Source: Paenibacillus pinihumi DSM 23905 = JCM 16419 (GTDB taxonomy: Bacteria > Bacillota > Bacilli > Paenibacillales > Paenibacillaceae). From it: DNA of 64,000 nt. The position numbers were made by a program, and so were the translations under genes. Positions 1 through 8,900 of the stretch are shown here, piece by piece. The stretch spans positions 190,494 through 254,493 of the forward strand of contig NZ_KE383867.1 of NCBI RefSeq assembly GCF_000422505.1. Direction: 5' to 3'. The notes under the pieces were generated by a model that was not told the origin of the DNA, ran no database searches, and worked only from the letters and a program-made list of their open reading frames with translations. The number at the start of each line of letters is the position of its first letter. Position 1 is the stretch's first letter.

Positions 1-1
1 T

Positions 2-1285
2 CTCACCCATATTGAAGTACCGATGGGCTGGAGGGCCTGCTATTGCGGAGTTTTTGAGCTGGAACATGACGGGGTGCGGACTTATTTTGTAGATAATGAA
101 TATTTTTTTGGCGCACGCGACGGTATCTATGGTCATGGCGACGATGAGGAACGCTTTGCGTTCTTTAACCGCGCCGTACTCGAAATTTTGCCTCATATCG
201 GATTCCAGCCGGATGTGATACACAGCCATGATTGGCATGCAGGCATGATTGCCCCTATGCTCCACAAGCATTACCGACACAATCCTTATTATCAGTCGAT
301 AAAAACCGTATTTACGATTCATAACTTACAATATCAGGGCGTATTTCCCTATTCCATATTGGGCGGCCTGCTCGGACTGGATGACTCGTATTTCCATCCC
401 GGTGGGGTGGAGTACAGGGGTGGCGTCAGTTTCATAAAAGGCGGCATCAATTATTCCGACCATGTGACGACTGTCAGCAGCACATACGCGCGGGAAATCC
501 AAAGCGAATACTACGGGGAAGGATTGGACGGCACTTTGCGTTGGCTTGGCAGCCGCCTGAGCGGCATTGTGAATGGCATTGACCAGCAGAGCTACAATCC
601 GGCAAGCGACCCGAATTTATCTCATCCGTACCGCTCCAGCCTGAACACAAAACGGCTGAACAAGATGGAGCTCCAACGCTTGCTCGGTTTGGAGCAGCAG
701 CGGAACACGCCGATGATCGGCATGGTCGGGCGGCTTACCGGGCAAAAGGGACTTGATCTTGTGGAGCGCATACTGCCTGAGCTGATGGACTATGATGATG
801 TGCAGCTTGTCATGCTCGGCAGCGGTGATGCCCATTATGAGCATGTCTTCCGTGACACCTCCAACCGTTACCCGCACAAGCTTGCTGTACAGATCAAATT
901 TGATGAAGGGCTGGCCAGGAAAATTTATGCGTCGTCCGATCTGTTCCTGATGCCGTCCAGATTCGAGCCTTGCGGGCTAAGCCAATTGATTGCCATGCGC
1001 TATGGCAGCATTCCGGTTGTAAGGGAGACAGGTGGCTTGAATGATACGGTCCTGCCTTACAATGAATTTACCGGGGAAGGCAACGGATTTACATTCACCA
1101 ATTACAATGCGCATGACATGCTGCATACCATCCGCAGAGCCTTGTCATTTTACAGACAGCCGGAGCATTGGAGCAGAATTGCGCAGCAGGCCATGGGCGG
1201 TGATTATAGCTGGGGCCGCTCGGCAGCGGAATATTATGCCCTGTATGCCCGGCTGACAGGGGTTCAGGTTCCGGATAAAGGATGA
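2..1285 (+). CDS. glgA: Glycogen synthase (ADP-glucose type), 5' truncated by window edge
   Basis: GT5 glycosyltransferase that extends alpha-1,4-glucan from ADP-glucose in the cytoplasm. The reading frame is open from the first base (LTHIEVPMGW...), so the N-terminal part with the KxGGL ADP-glucose loop lies outside the window. Visible motifs are HSHDWHAGM, TIHNLQYQG, GIVNGID, MVGRLTGQKG (start of the C-terminal Rossmann domain) and PSRFEPCGLSQLIAMRYGS followed by RETGGLNDTV, the donor-site signature of GlgA. The C-terminus ends normally. It is probably the last gene of a glycogen operon; no strong T-rich terminator was seen after it. Confidence 0.95.
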   Translation, partial: LTHIEVPMGWRACYCGVFELEHDGVRTYFVDNEYFFGARDGIYGHGDDEERFAFFNRAVLEILPHIGFQPDVIHSHDWHAGMIAPMLHKHYRHNPYYQSIKTVFTIHNLQYQGVFPYSILGGLLGLDDSYFHPGGVEYRGGVSFIKGGINYSDHVTTVSSTYAREIQSEYYGEGLDGTLRWLGSRLSGIVNGIDQQSYNPASDPNLSHPYRSSLNTKRLNKMELQRLLGLEQQRNTPMIGMVGRLTGQKGLDLVERILPELMDYDDVQLVMLGSGDAHYEHVFRDTSNRYPHKLAVQIKFDEGLARKIYASSDLFLMPSRFEPCGLSQLIAMRYGSIPVVRETGGLNDTVLPYNEFTGEGNGFTFTNYNAHDMLHTIRRALSFYRQPEHWSRIAQQAMGGDYSWGRSAAEYYALYARLTGVQVPDKG

Positions 1286-1401
1286 TACAGAGACAGATGG
1301 CTCAAATCAGGCAGTGAAGAACAGTGAAACAGTGAACGTGAAGCCGCGCAGAATTGCGCTCCCCTTCAGCTATTCCTATCCTATCAAAGAGGGGATTCTA
1401 T

Positions 1402-2208
1402 ATGTCAGTCGATGTTCTGGTACGCAATAATGTAAAAGTGCTCGGCACAGGCAGCCGGACGATTATGCTCGCGCACGGCTTTGGCTGTGATCAAGATATG
1501 TGGCGTTATATAGTTCCCGGCTTTGCCGCAGACTACCGGATCGTGCTGTTTGATTATGTCGGCTCCGGCCGATCGGAAATTAAAGACTATAACCCGGATA
1601 AATATAGCGATTTGCAAGGATATGCGCAGGATGTGCTGGATATTATGGAGGCGCTCGACTTGAGCAATGTCATTTTCGTCGGGCATTCCGTCAGCAGCAT
1701 GATCGGCATGCTTGCCTCAATCCGGGCACAAAAATATTTTGGGCATCTCGTCATGCTTGGCCCTTCACCGCGCTATATGAACGATCTACCGGATTATTAC
1801 GGGGGATTCGACAAGAGTGATATTGAAGAGCTGCTCAATATGATGCAAATGAACTTTACAGGGTGGGCCAGCTATCTGGCACCGATCGTGATGCAAAATC
1901 CTGAACGGCATGAGCTTGCCGAAGAGCTGGAGCAAAGCTTCTGTTCCAGAGATCCGCATATTGCGCGGCAGTTCGCAGAAGTTACTTTTATGTCTGATTG
2001 CCGCACCAGCCTGCCGGATGCTTTGGTTCCGACACTGATCCTGCAGTGCTCTGATGACAGCATTGCCCCGGTGGAGGTCGGTAATTATTTGCACCATCAT
2101 CTCAAGAACAGCAAGCTGCGCCAGATGACCGCCAAAGGTCACTATCCCCATTTGAGCCACCCGGAGGAGACTATTCAATTTATCAAAGAATACTTAGCGG
2201 GCGCCTAA
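1402..2208 (+). CDS. rsbQ: RsbQ-like alpha/beta hydrolase
   Basis: 268-residue alpha/beta hydrolase of the RsbQ/KAI2/D14 group. ATG at 1402 is chosen over the ATG at 1354 because AGAGGGG lies 8 bases before it and the product then begins MSVDVLVRNNVKVLGTG as in RsbQ. The nucleophile elbow is GHSVSS (Ser), with a candidate acid in LQCSDDSIAP and His in GHYPHLSHP. LAHGFGCDQDMWRY forms the oxyanion region. In Bacillus subtilis RsbQ is an obligate partner of the PAS-phosphatase RsbP in energy-stress sensing. Here the next gene, about 25 bases on, also carries a PAS domain but ends in GGDEF, so the hydrolase probably supplies a small ligand to that PAS domain. Confidence 0.85.
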   Translation: MSVDVLVRNNVKVLGTGSRTIMLAHGFGCDQDMWRYIVPGFAADYRIVLFDYVGSGRSEIKDYNPDKYSDLQGYAQDVLDIMEALDLSNVIFVGHSVSSMIGMLASIRAQKYFGHLVMLGPSPRYMNDLPDYYGGFDKSDIEELLNMMQMNFTGWASYLAPIVMQNPERHELAEELEQSFCSRDPHIARQFAEVTFMSDCRTSLPDALVPTLILQCSDDSIAPVEVGNYLHHHLKNSKLRQMTAKGHYPHLSHPEETIQFIKEYLAGA

Positions 2209-2234
2209 TAAATTTGGAGAAAGGCAATTTAGTT

Positions 2235-3227
2235 ATGGATATGCAAATGCAATTAGATACAGCCCCTTGTGGTTTTGTATCCATTTCGGATGCAGGCCTT
2301 ATTCAAGCCGTCAATCAGACATTGTTGAATATGCTCGGTTATGAACGGCATGAATTGCTGGGACAGCATATAGAGTCAACCATGTCGGTGACGAACAAGC
2401 TTTTTTTTCATACTTATTTTTATCCCTATATCCGGCTAAACGGGCATGTTAATGAGATGTATTTCTCCTTTCGGACCAGCAGCCGGCAGGAACTGCCCGT
2501 ACTTCTGAACGGGGTGCGCCAGGAACGCGGCGGGGAGCCCTTCATTGATTGTGCAATCGTTATGATGCGCAAGCGGATTGAGTACGAGAAGGATATCCTC
2601 CAGACGAAAACCAAGCTGGAACAGCTCTACAAAGAAACGCAGGAAGCGAATACGAAGCTGGAGCGGTTAAATGAGGAGTACGTACAGAAGCAGCAGGAAC
2701 TGATAAAGGTTAACGAGGAGCTGGAGATAAAGGCAACAACGGATCCGTTGACTGGGCTTCGAAACCGCCGGTATTTTCAGGAGCAGCTGATTGAGCATTT
2801 GAATATGTTCCGGACGCACGATTCGCCGTTCTCACTGCTCATTATGGACATTGACCACTTCAAGCGCATCAATGACACATTCGGCCATCCAGTCGGGGAT
2901 CTGGTGCTGACGAGCCTGGCCCGGTTGCTGCAATCGCTGGCCCGCAAAGAAGATATTATTGCGCGGTTTGGCGGGGAAGAGTTCGTTGCAATTGTTGCCG
3001 AAGCCGGCGAAGGGGAAGCCATGGGCATTGCCGAGTCATTCCGCAGAGCAGCAGCGGCGGCAGACTGGGGAGAACATAGCATTACAATCAGTATTGGCGT
3101 ATCAACGGCCATGGAAGGGGACACAGAGGAGGCTATGCTGGACAGAGCCGATACCGCGCTGTACGCTTCCAAGAGCAGCGGAAGAAATCGTGTCACACAC
3201 TCGGCAAAGCTGGCGGAAAATGAATGA
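2235..3227 (+). CDS. PAS-coiled coil-GGDEF diguanylate cyclase
   Basis: 330 residues: PAS domain (about 5-115), coiled coil (about 120-170, KTKLEQLYKETQEANTKLERL), and a GGDEF domain (about 172-322) starting TTDPLTGLRNRRYF. The active site is FGGEEF and an RKED inhibitory I-site stands five residues before it, so the enzyme should make c-di-GMP and be feedback-inhibited. No membrane segment, so cytosolic. ATG at 2235 follows GGAGAAAGG by about 10 bases; an in-frame TTG at 2214 is less likely. Close spacing with the RsbQ-like gene suggests cotranscription and that the PAS domain senses the hydrolase or its product. That link is inference from the RsbQ/RsbP precedent. Confidence 0.88.
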   Translation: MDMQMQLDTAPCGFVSISDAGLIQAVNQTLLNMLGYERHELLGQHIESTMSVTNKLFFHTYFYPYIRLNGHVNEMYFSFRTSSRQELPVLLNGVRQERGGEPFIDCAIVMMRKRIEYEKDILQTKTKLEQLYKETQEANTKLERLNEEYVQKQQELIKVNEELEIKATTDPLTGLRNRRYFQEQLIEHLNMFRTHDSPFSLLIMDIDHFKRINDTFGHPVGDLVLTSLARLLQSLARKEDIIARFGGEEFVAIVAEAGEGEAMGIAESFRRAAAAADWGEHSITISIGVSTAMEGDTEEAMLDRADTALYASKSSGRNRVTHSAKLAENE

Positions 3228-3319
3228 GGCTAACATAAAAAAGCGGACGGCAAAGCATTAGAAAGCCTGAAAGGTTTATATTCTAATGTTTTCCGATTTG
3301 TTTTATTGGAATTAAACTC

Positions 3320-3348
3320 TTGACAATTCTTTGCAATGAAATTATGAT
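3320..3348 (+). promoter_or_regulatory. Sigma-A promoter of the FMN-riboswitch transcript
   Basis: TTGACA (3320-3325), 17-bp spacer, TATGAT (3343-3348). It lies about 90 bases upstream of the riboswitch and is the best-matching promoter in the gap after the GGDEF gene. Confidence 0.75.
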
Positions 3349-3441
3349 AGGATAAATAATCAATGACACTTACTTTTTTATCGTGTGAGATTGTACAAAT
3401 GATTATCCGAAATCGAATCTTATAAAATTTAGCATACTGAT

Positions 3442-3581
3442 CTTCGGGGCAGGTGAAATTCCTGACCGGCGGTAACGCTTCTGACAGAAGCGAAGCCCGC
3501 GACTCTCTAAGCCGACAGCGGCAAGGGGACTGACTTGGTGTGAATCCAAGGCCGACGGTTAAAGTCCGGATGGGAGAAGAT
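3442..3581 (+). ncRNA. FMN riboswitch (RFN element)
   Basis: Contains the hallmark RFN segments in order: CTTCGGGGCAGGTGAAATTC near 3443, GACCGGCGGTAA, a variable stem-loop, AGCCCGCGAC near 3495, GGACTGACTTGGTGTGAATC, and AAGTCCGGATGGGAGAAGA at the 3' end near 3562. FMN binding should favour the downstream terminator (3637-3676) and shut off the following transporter gene. Confidence 0.95.
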
Positions 3582-3636
3582 CGCCATTTGAAATATGTGC
3601 CAGGCCTCTTTTGTGCTGCCGCATGTTTATTTGGCC

Positions 3637-3678
3637 AGCCCCGTTTTCGCCGTACCCAGGCGAAACGGGGCTTTCTTG
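3637..3678 (+). terminator. Riboswitch expression-platform terminator
   Basis: GCCCCGTTTTCGCC pairs with GGCGAAACGGGGC (one bulged T) and is followed by TTTCTTG. It sits between the FMN aptamer and the transporter start, as expected for transcriptional control. Confidence 0.85.
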
Positions 3679-3775
3679 CAGTATAGGGGCGGCATGCAAT
3701 ACCGTACTTATATGAATTCCATAATGAAGCTCAAGCTTCCCTGAAGGCTGGATGCGGGAGAAGGAGTATTCCATC

Positions 3776-4735
3776 ATGAATGACATGACTGCTTCAACTG
3801 TATCGAAGAACAAACGGATTAAACCTGCGTTCTGGTTTGTCGTGCTCGGTTCAGCCCTGTGGGGCGTAGACCCGCTGTTCCGCATTATTTTGCTTGATTC
3901 CCTGACTTCTACGCAGATCGTCCTGCTGGAGCATGTCATTTTGGTGCTGTTCATGGCTCCGGTACTTTGGAAGCACCGGACGCAGCTCAAGCAGCTTCGA
4001 TTGCGTCATGTAGGCGCCCTGCTGTTTATTTCATGGGGCGGTTCGGCTTTTGCCACGATTTTGTTCACGAAGGGGCTTGAACTGGGCAATCTGAATGCTG
4101 TGCTGCTACTTCAGAAGCTCCAGCCGCTGTTCGCCATTGTACTTGCCAGATGGCTGCTCAAGGAAATGCTGCCGAAATCGTTTGGTTCGCTGTTTTTGTT
4201 GGCGATTGCCGGTACCTACCTGCTGACCTTCGGCTGGACGCTGCCTTCGCTTCAAATGAGCGATTTCATCCAGTATGGCAGTCTGCTCTCCCTTGGTGCT
4301 GCCCTGTTATGGGGCGGCTCGACGGTAATGGGGCGCTACTTGCTCGGGGCAGTCAATTATGAGACGGTTACTTCGCTCCGGTTTATTTTGGCGCTTCCGA
4401 TTCTGCTGGCCTTTACACTGACCGAACGCCAGATCTGGTCGCTGCCATCCGGTGGACTGGACGTATCATTGGTCATTTTGAATCTGCTGCTTCAAGCTTT
4501 GCTGCCCGGGCTGCTGAGTTTGCTGCTGTATTACAAGGGGCTCAGCCGTATCAAGGCATCTTATGCCACATTGGCAGAACTGAGTTTCCCGATGGTTGGC
4601 GTTCTTATTAACTGGATTGCTTTCCAACAGGTCATTACCGTCACGCAGCTGATTGGATTTATGCTGATTTGGTTGACGCTGCTTCTGATCTCCCGGCAGC
4701 AGGAACGTACTGCGCAGCCGGTATCTGCTCCATAA
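3776..4735 (+). CDS. EamA/DMT-family transporter under FMN riboswitch (probable riboflavin transporter)
   Basis: 319-residue integral membrane protein with about ten hydrophobic segments in two EamA repeats; the second begins near QYGSLLSLGAALLWGGSTVMGRYLL. ATG at 3776 is preferred to ATG 3752 because GAGAAGGAG lies 9 bases upstream of it. The FMN riboswitch and terminator directly upstream mean expression rises when flavin is low, which fits uptake of riboflavin or a precursor, as known for FMN-riboswitch-controlled EamA proteins (ImpX/RibN type). No rib biosynthesis gene follows, and a terminator closes the unit, so it is monocistronic. Substrate is inferred from regulation only. Confidence 0.85.
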   Translation: MNDMTASTVSKNKRIKPAFWFVVLGSALWGVDPLFRIILLDSLTSTQIVLLEHVILVLFMAPVLWKHRTQLKQLRLRHVGALLFISWGGSAFATILFTKGLELGNLNAVLLLQKLQPLFAIVLARWLLKEMLPKSFGSLFLLAIAGTYLLTFGWTLPSLQMSDFIQYGSLLSLGAALLWGGSTVMGRYLLGAVNYETVTSLRFILALPILLAFTLTERQIWSLPSGGLDVSLVILNLLLQALLPGLLSLLLYYKGLSRIKASYATLAELSFPMVGVLINWIAFQQVITVTQLIGFMLIWLTLLLISRQQERTAQPVSAP

Positions 4736-4763
4736 ATCATGGCTATTGGTACAGGGATTCATA

Positions 4764-4808
4764 ATCCGCGGTTGTTTCCGGTTTCGGCCGGAACAGCAGC
4801 GGATTTTT
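4764..4808 (+). terminator. Rho-independent terminator after the riboswitch-controlled transporter
   Basis: Two stacked stems: ATCCGC...GCGGAT outside and TTCCGG...CCGGAA inside (loop TTTCGG), followed by a TTTTT run. Confidence 0.75.
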
Positions 4809-4920
4809 GTGTTGGTCCGATGTGTCTGCTGCGGCACTATATTCTGCAGCCTTGGAGGTTCAGGCCCAGTCTGAACGGGTAATTAGCAGTAACACAACGT
4901 CAAGAAGGGGTGACTGTATC

Positions 4921-5487
4921 ATGATGAGATTGGCGCTTGTTTGCGTAACGGCATTTGGACTCGTGGCATATATGAATCCGGCCTGGACAGCCCATGATGA
5001 GGCATTGCAGTCCACTTGGCCCATGGATACGGAACCGAAGGCGGAGACGGCGGAGCAGCCAGCGTCTTTGAACAAAAAGCAGGAGCCGTCCGATACCGGG
5101 GAAATTACGACTTTTGGAACAGTAAACGGAATTGGGCTGGATGACAGTCCGTCTGAGGTCAGGAAGAAGGCAGGGGAGCCGCTGAAGGTTGAACGGGATG
5201 AGATTTTGCAGGATCGTGAGGAGCATATTTATGCGAATGAAACGATCGGATACAGCGGCGATGAAATTGAGTTCATTAAAATAACGAATGAGCAGGATAC
5301 CGTAGATCTGGACGGGGTCAAAGTTCCGATGGAGATAGTGGAGCTCAAAAAGCGGCTGGGATCGCCGGATTTCACCGCTGAAGACGGCCTCGTCTATATC
5401 AGGGACGAGATATGCCTGAAGCTCTTCTATGAACAGGGAACGACCCAGCTGGAATCGTTACAGGTCTATTGGCTGGCAAATGTTTGA
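4921..5487 (+). CDS. Secreted hypothetical protein
   Basis: 188 residues. ATG at 4921 follows AAGGGGTGA by about 9 bases; the open frame upstream to 4807 has no comparable site. The N-terminus (MMRLALVCVTAFGLVAYMNPAWTA) is a signal peptide without a lipobox Cys, followed by an acidic linker. The rest is a soluble domain with two similar halves: GTVNGIGLDDSPSEVRKKAGEP and VPMEIVELKKRLGSPDFTAED, each ending in a helix and G-x-P turn as in small SmpA/OmlA-like repeats. Acts outside the membrane; function not recognised. Monocistronic. Confidence 0.75.
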   Translation: MMRLALVCVTAFGLVAYMNPAWTAHDEALQSTWPMDTEPKAETAEQPASLNKKQEPSDTGEITTFGTVNGIGLDDSPSEVRKKAGEPLKVERDEILQDREEHIYANETIGYSGDEIEFIKITNEQDTVDLDGVKVPMEIVELKKRLGSPDFTAEDGLVYIRDEICLKLFYEQGTTQLESLQVYWLANV

Positions 5488-5937
5488 ACTGGCGGAGAGA
5501 TGGGGCATTTTGGAGAAACGAAAACGGTAGCCTTTAAAGAGCAATCAGAAGAATGCTTCATCTCTCAGCCTTTCGCAGCAACCTCCCGCAAGCCAGGTGT
5601 CGGATCTATTTTCAAAAATAAAAAACTTGTTTCATATCAGATCAATCGGGGTAATGGTTTAAAATAGACATATATTCAGCATGATTAGCTATTTTCATAG
5701 ATGCCAGGCGCTGCAAGACAAGCTGAGTTTCCATGGGCTTGTCTTGAAATATGAGAATGAATACTTTCTTGTCACGGAATTCTTATATTTCTGCGAGAAA
5801 CGCTGCTGCCGCTGTCCGGAACGGGGCGGCTGTTTACGCTTGTATTTGCACGTATCGTCGCCTGGTATAGTACCCGAGGACAGGACACAGAACCGGTCGA
5901 GGGAAGGATTAACCTTTTGCTAGGAGGAAACCGGTTG
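5488..5937. other. 450-bp intergenic region before the giant kinase
   Basis: No supported gene. A hairpin AGACAAGC...GGCTTGTCT (about 5717-5747) stands alone without a T-run. A short open frame at 5681-5923 has a Cys-rich stretch (CEKRCCRCPERGGC) but no good ribosome-binding site and no recognisable family, so I do not call it. Confidence 0.4.
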
Positions 5938-8900
5938 ATGTTGAGAACGAAGACGAAAATGATGATCGGTTCGATCATTATGCTCAGTACGGTACTGTTG
6001 CTTGCCGGGGCAGGTATTATAAATACCCGTGTACAGAGCAAGCAGTTGGACCAGCTCTACAATGAACGATATCAAAAGCTGCTGATGGCTTACGAGTACC
6101 GGACAAATGTCAACGAGATTGCCAAAGGGATTACCAACATGCTGCTGACGCCCACAGAGGCGGTCAAGGAAACCAGTCTGGACACCATCCGCGGCGCCTG
6201 GAAAAAAGCAATGGAAGCCTACGAAAAGCTGGAGGTTGCAGGCCGGGGCCAACTGGAGAGCAAGATTTTCTCGGAAATCGAGCAGGCGCGTGCAATCTAT
6301 TCGGATTTCATTCAATCCGCACTAAAGCTGGTGGAGGACGGACAGATTGATGAAGCCGTCAAGCTGCTGAATGAGCATGGCCTGGAGGACCAGGACAATT
6401 TGCTGTACCGTACCAATGAGCTGGCGAACTACCAGATCAATGTGATGAGCGAGGCGTTCAATGAGTCGGCTGCCAGCAATAGCCGCACGGAGACGCTGAT
6501 GTGGATCATGGCGGCTGCCGGCCTGATTCTGACCTTGGGAACGATGCTGTGGAATCTGAAAAATCTCAGTCAGGGGCTGGACAGCCTGTCAGCAATTATT
6601 AGAGGCTTCGCACGCGGCACGCTTGATGCCAATGCGCGAATCGGGATTATCCGCAAGGATGAATTCGGCGAGGTTGCCCAGGTATTTAACCGGCTGGCTG
6701 ATGATATTGAAGAGAAGAACCGGCGCGAACTGGCCTACAATTTGCAGGTAGAGGAGGAGTCCTGGGTCAAGTCCAATCTGGCCGGAGTTATGACCACGCT
6801 GCAATCAGATACGGATATCGGCCATGTCAGCCGCTCCTTCATCAGCGAAATCGCCCCACTGGCCGGTGCTTCTTATGGCGCGTTGTATGTGCGTGAAGGG
6901 TTCGGAGACCAGCAGTTCTTGAGAATTCAGGGTGCCTTTGCTTTTGAAGAGGAGTCAGCCTTTGAGAAGTTGTTTGTGCCGGGGCAGGGGCTTGTCGGGC
7001 AGTGCGCGTACGAAGGCAAGCCTATTGAGTTGGACAACGTACCGGGCGATTACGTGAAAATCCACTCCGGAATCGGCAGCAGCGTGCCCGGCTACCTGCT
7101 CTTGTATCCGGTTGTGTATCAGGGCCGCACTCTGGCTGTCATTGAATTGGCGTCGACGGTTCCGTTCCAGAAGCTGCAGCGCCGGTTCCTTCAGGAGGTA
7201 TCCGACAGTCTGGGAATCTTATTTAATAACCTGTTTGACCGGATGCGCGTTGAGGAATTGCTCAAAGAGTCCCAGGCGCAATCGGAGGAACTGCAGGCTC
7301 AGTCTGAAGAGCTGATCTCCCAGCAGGAGGAGCTTCGCCGCTCCAATGACCAGTTGGAGGAACAGACCAAGCAGCTGAAGAAATCCGAGGAAATGCTGCA
7401 GACCCAGCAGGAGGAGCTGGAGCAGACAAATGAAGAGCTGTTGCAGAAGACGCATCTGCTTGAGGGGGAAATGAAGCAGACTCAACTGAAGAACGACCAG
7501 ATTGAGAAAACGAAGGCTGCGCTGGAGCAGCAGACGATACAGCTCGCCCTTTCATCCAAGTATAAAACCGAGTTTTTGACAAATATGTCCCATGAGCTGC
7601 GTACTCCGCTGAACAGCCTGCTCATTTTGTCGCAGATGCTAATGGATAATCAGGAAGGCAATCTGTCGGCCAAGCAGGTGGAGTTCGCATCGACAATTCA
7701 TTCCTCAGGCAGCGATCTGCTCAAGCTTATTGACGAAATACTGGACCTGTCCAAGATTAGTGCGGGCAAAATGGATGTTGTCGTCGAGAATGTGCCCTTA
7801 AGCAAGCTGGAGCAGTTCTTCCAGCGCAGCTTTACACCTGTTAGCGGGCAAAAAGGAATCGAATTTGCAACGGCCGTCGAGGAAGGCCTTGTCCGGGATG
7901 TGTACACGGACAGTCACAGGCTCAAGCAAATTATCAAGAATTTATTATCCAATGCCTTCAAGTTCACTTCGAAGGGCTCGGTCAAATTCAATATTCGCAG
8001 AGCGCTGCCGGAAGAGCATCCGCAACTGGAGGGACAGGGCGACCGGATTGCTTTTGAGGTGAAGGATACGGGGATTGGAATTCCGCTTGAGAAGCAGCAG
8101 TTGATCTTCGAGGCGTTCCAGCAGGTAGACGGGACTACAAGCCGGATTTACGGCGGCACCGGCCTGGGGCTTGCCATTAGCCAGGAGCTGGCTATGCTGC
8201 TGGGCGGCTTTATTTCGGTAGCGAGTGAAGAAGGCAAGGGCAGTACGTTTACACTGTATTTGCCGGAGTACCATACAGAGATTCATAAGCCAATCAGACA
8301 GCTGCATGACCATATTCTGGAGGAAGTACCGCGGCGCAAAGAGGAGTATACACTGACAAGCTCGTCCAACGAGGCCGCGGCAGCTTCCAATGCGGCAACC
8401 CAGCAGACGGTGGAGGATGATCTGGATAATTTGCAAAGCACGGACAAGGTGGTGCTGATTATTGAGGATGATGTTCACTTCGCCAAAGTGCTGCTCGATA
8501 TTGCCCGCTCGCGAGGCTTCAAGGGGATTGTGGCGCTCCAGGGTGACAAGGGCTTGTCCTATGCCAGAAGCTATGCCCCGGATGCCATCCTGCTCGATAT
8601 TCAGCTCCCGGTAGTCGACGGCTGGACAATACTCAATCAGCTAAAGCATCATGCCGAGACACGGCATATTCCGGTTCATGTCATTTCGGTCGTCGATAAT
8701 ATCCAGCAAGGGTTGTCCATGGGGGCGATTGCCTATGTGAAGAAGCCGGCGGACAAGATCAGCCTGGAGCGTGTATTTACCCAGATCGAAGGATTCCTGG
8801 AGCGTGATCTGAAGCGGTTGTTGCTGGTGGAGGATGACGAGGCGCAGCGCACAAGCATCATCCAGTTGATTGGACATGATGATGTGCTGATCAGCGCGGT

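Noticed and set aside
1345-1360. GCGCA...TGCGC inverted repeat after glgA
   Set aside because: Five-base arms and no T-run; not convincing as a terminator.
5681-5923. 80-codon frame with a Cys-rich stretch before the giant kinase
   Set aside because: No ribosome-binding site, no family, and it runs into the leader of the kinase gene.
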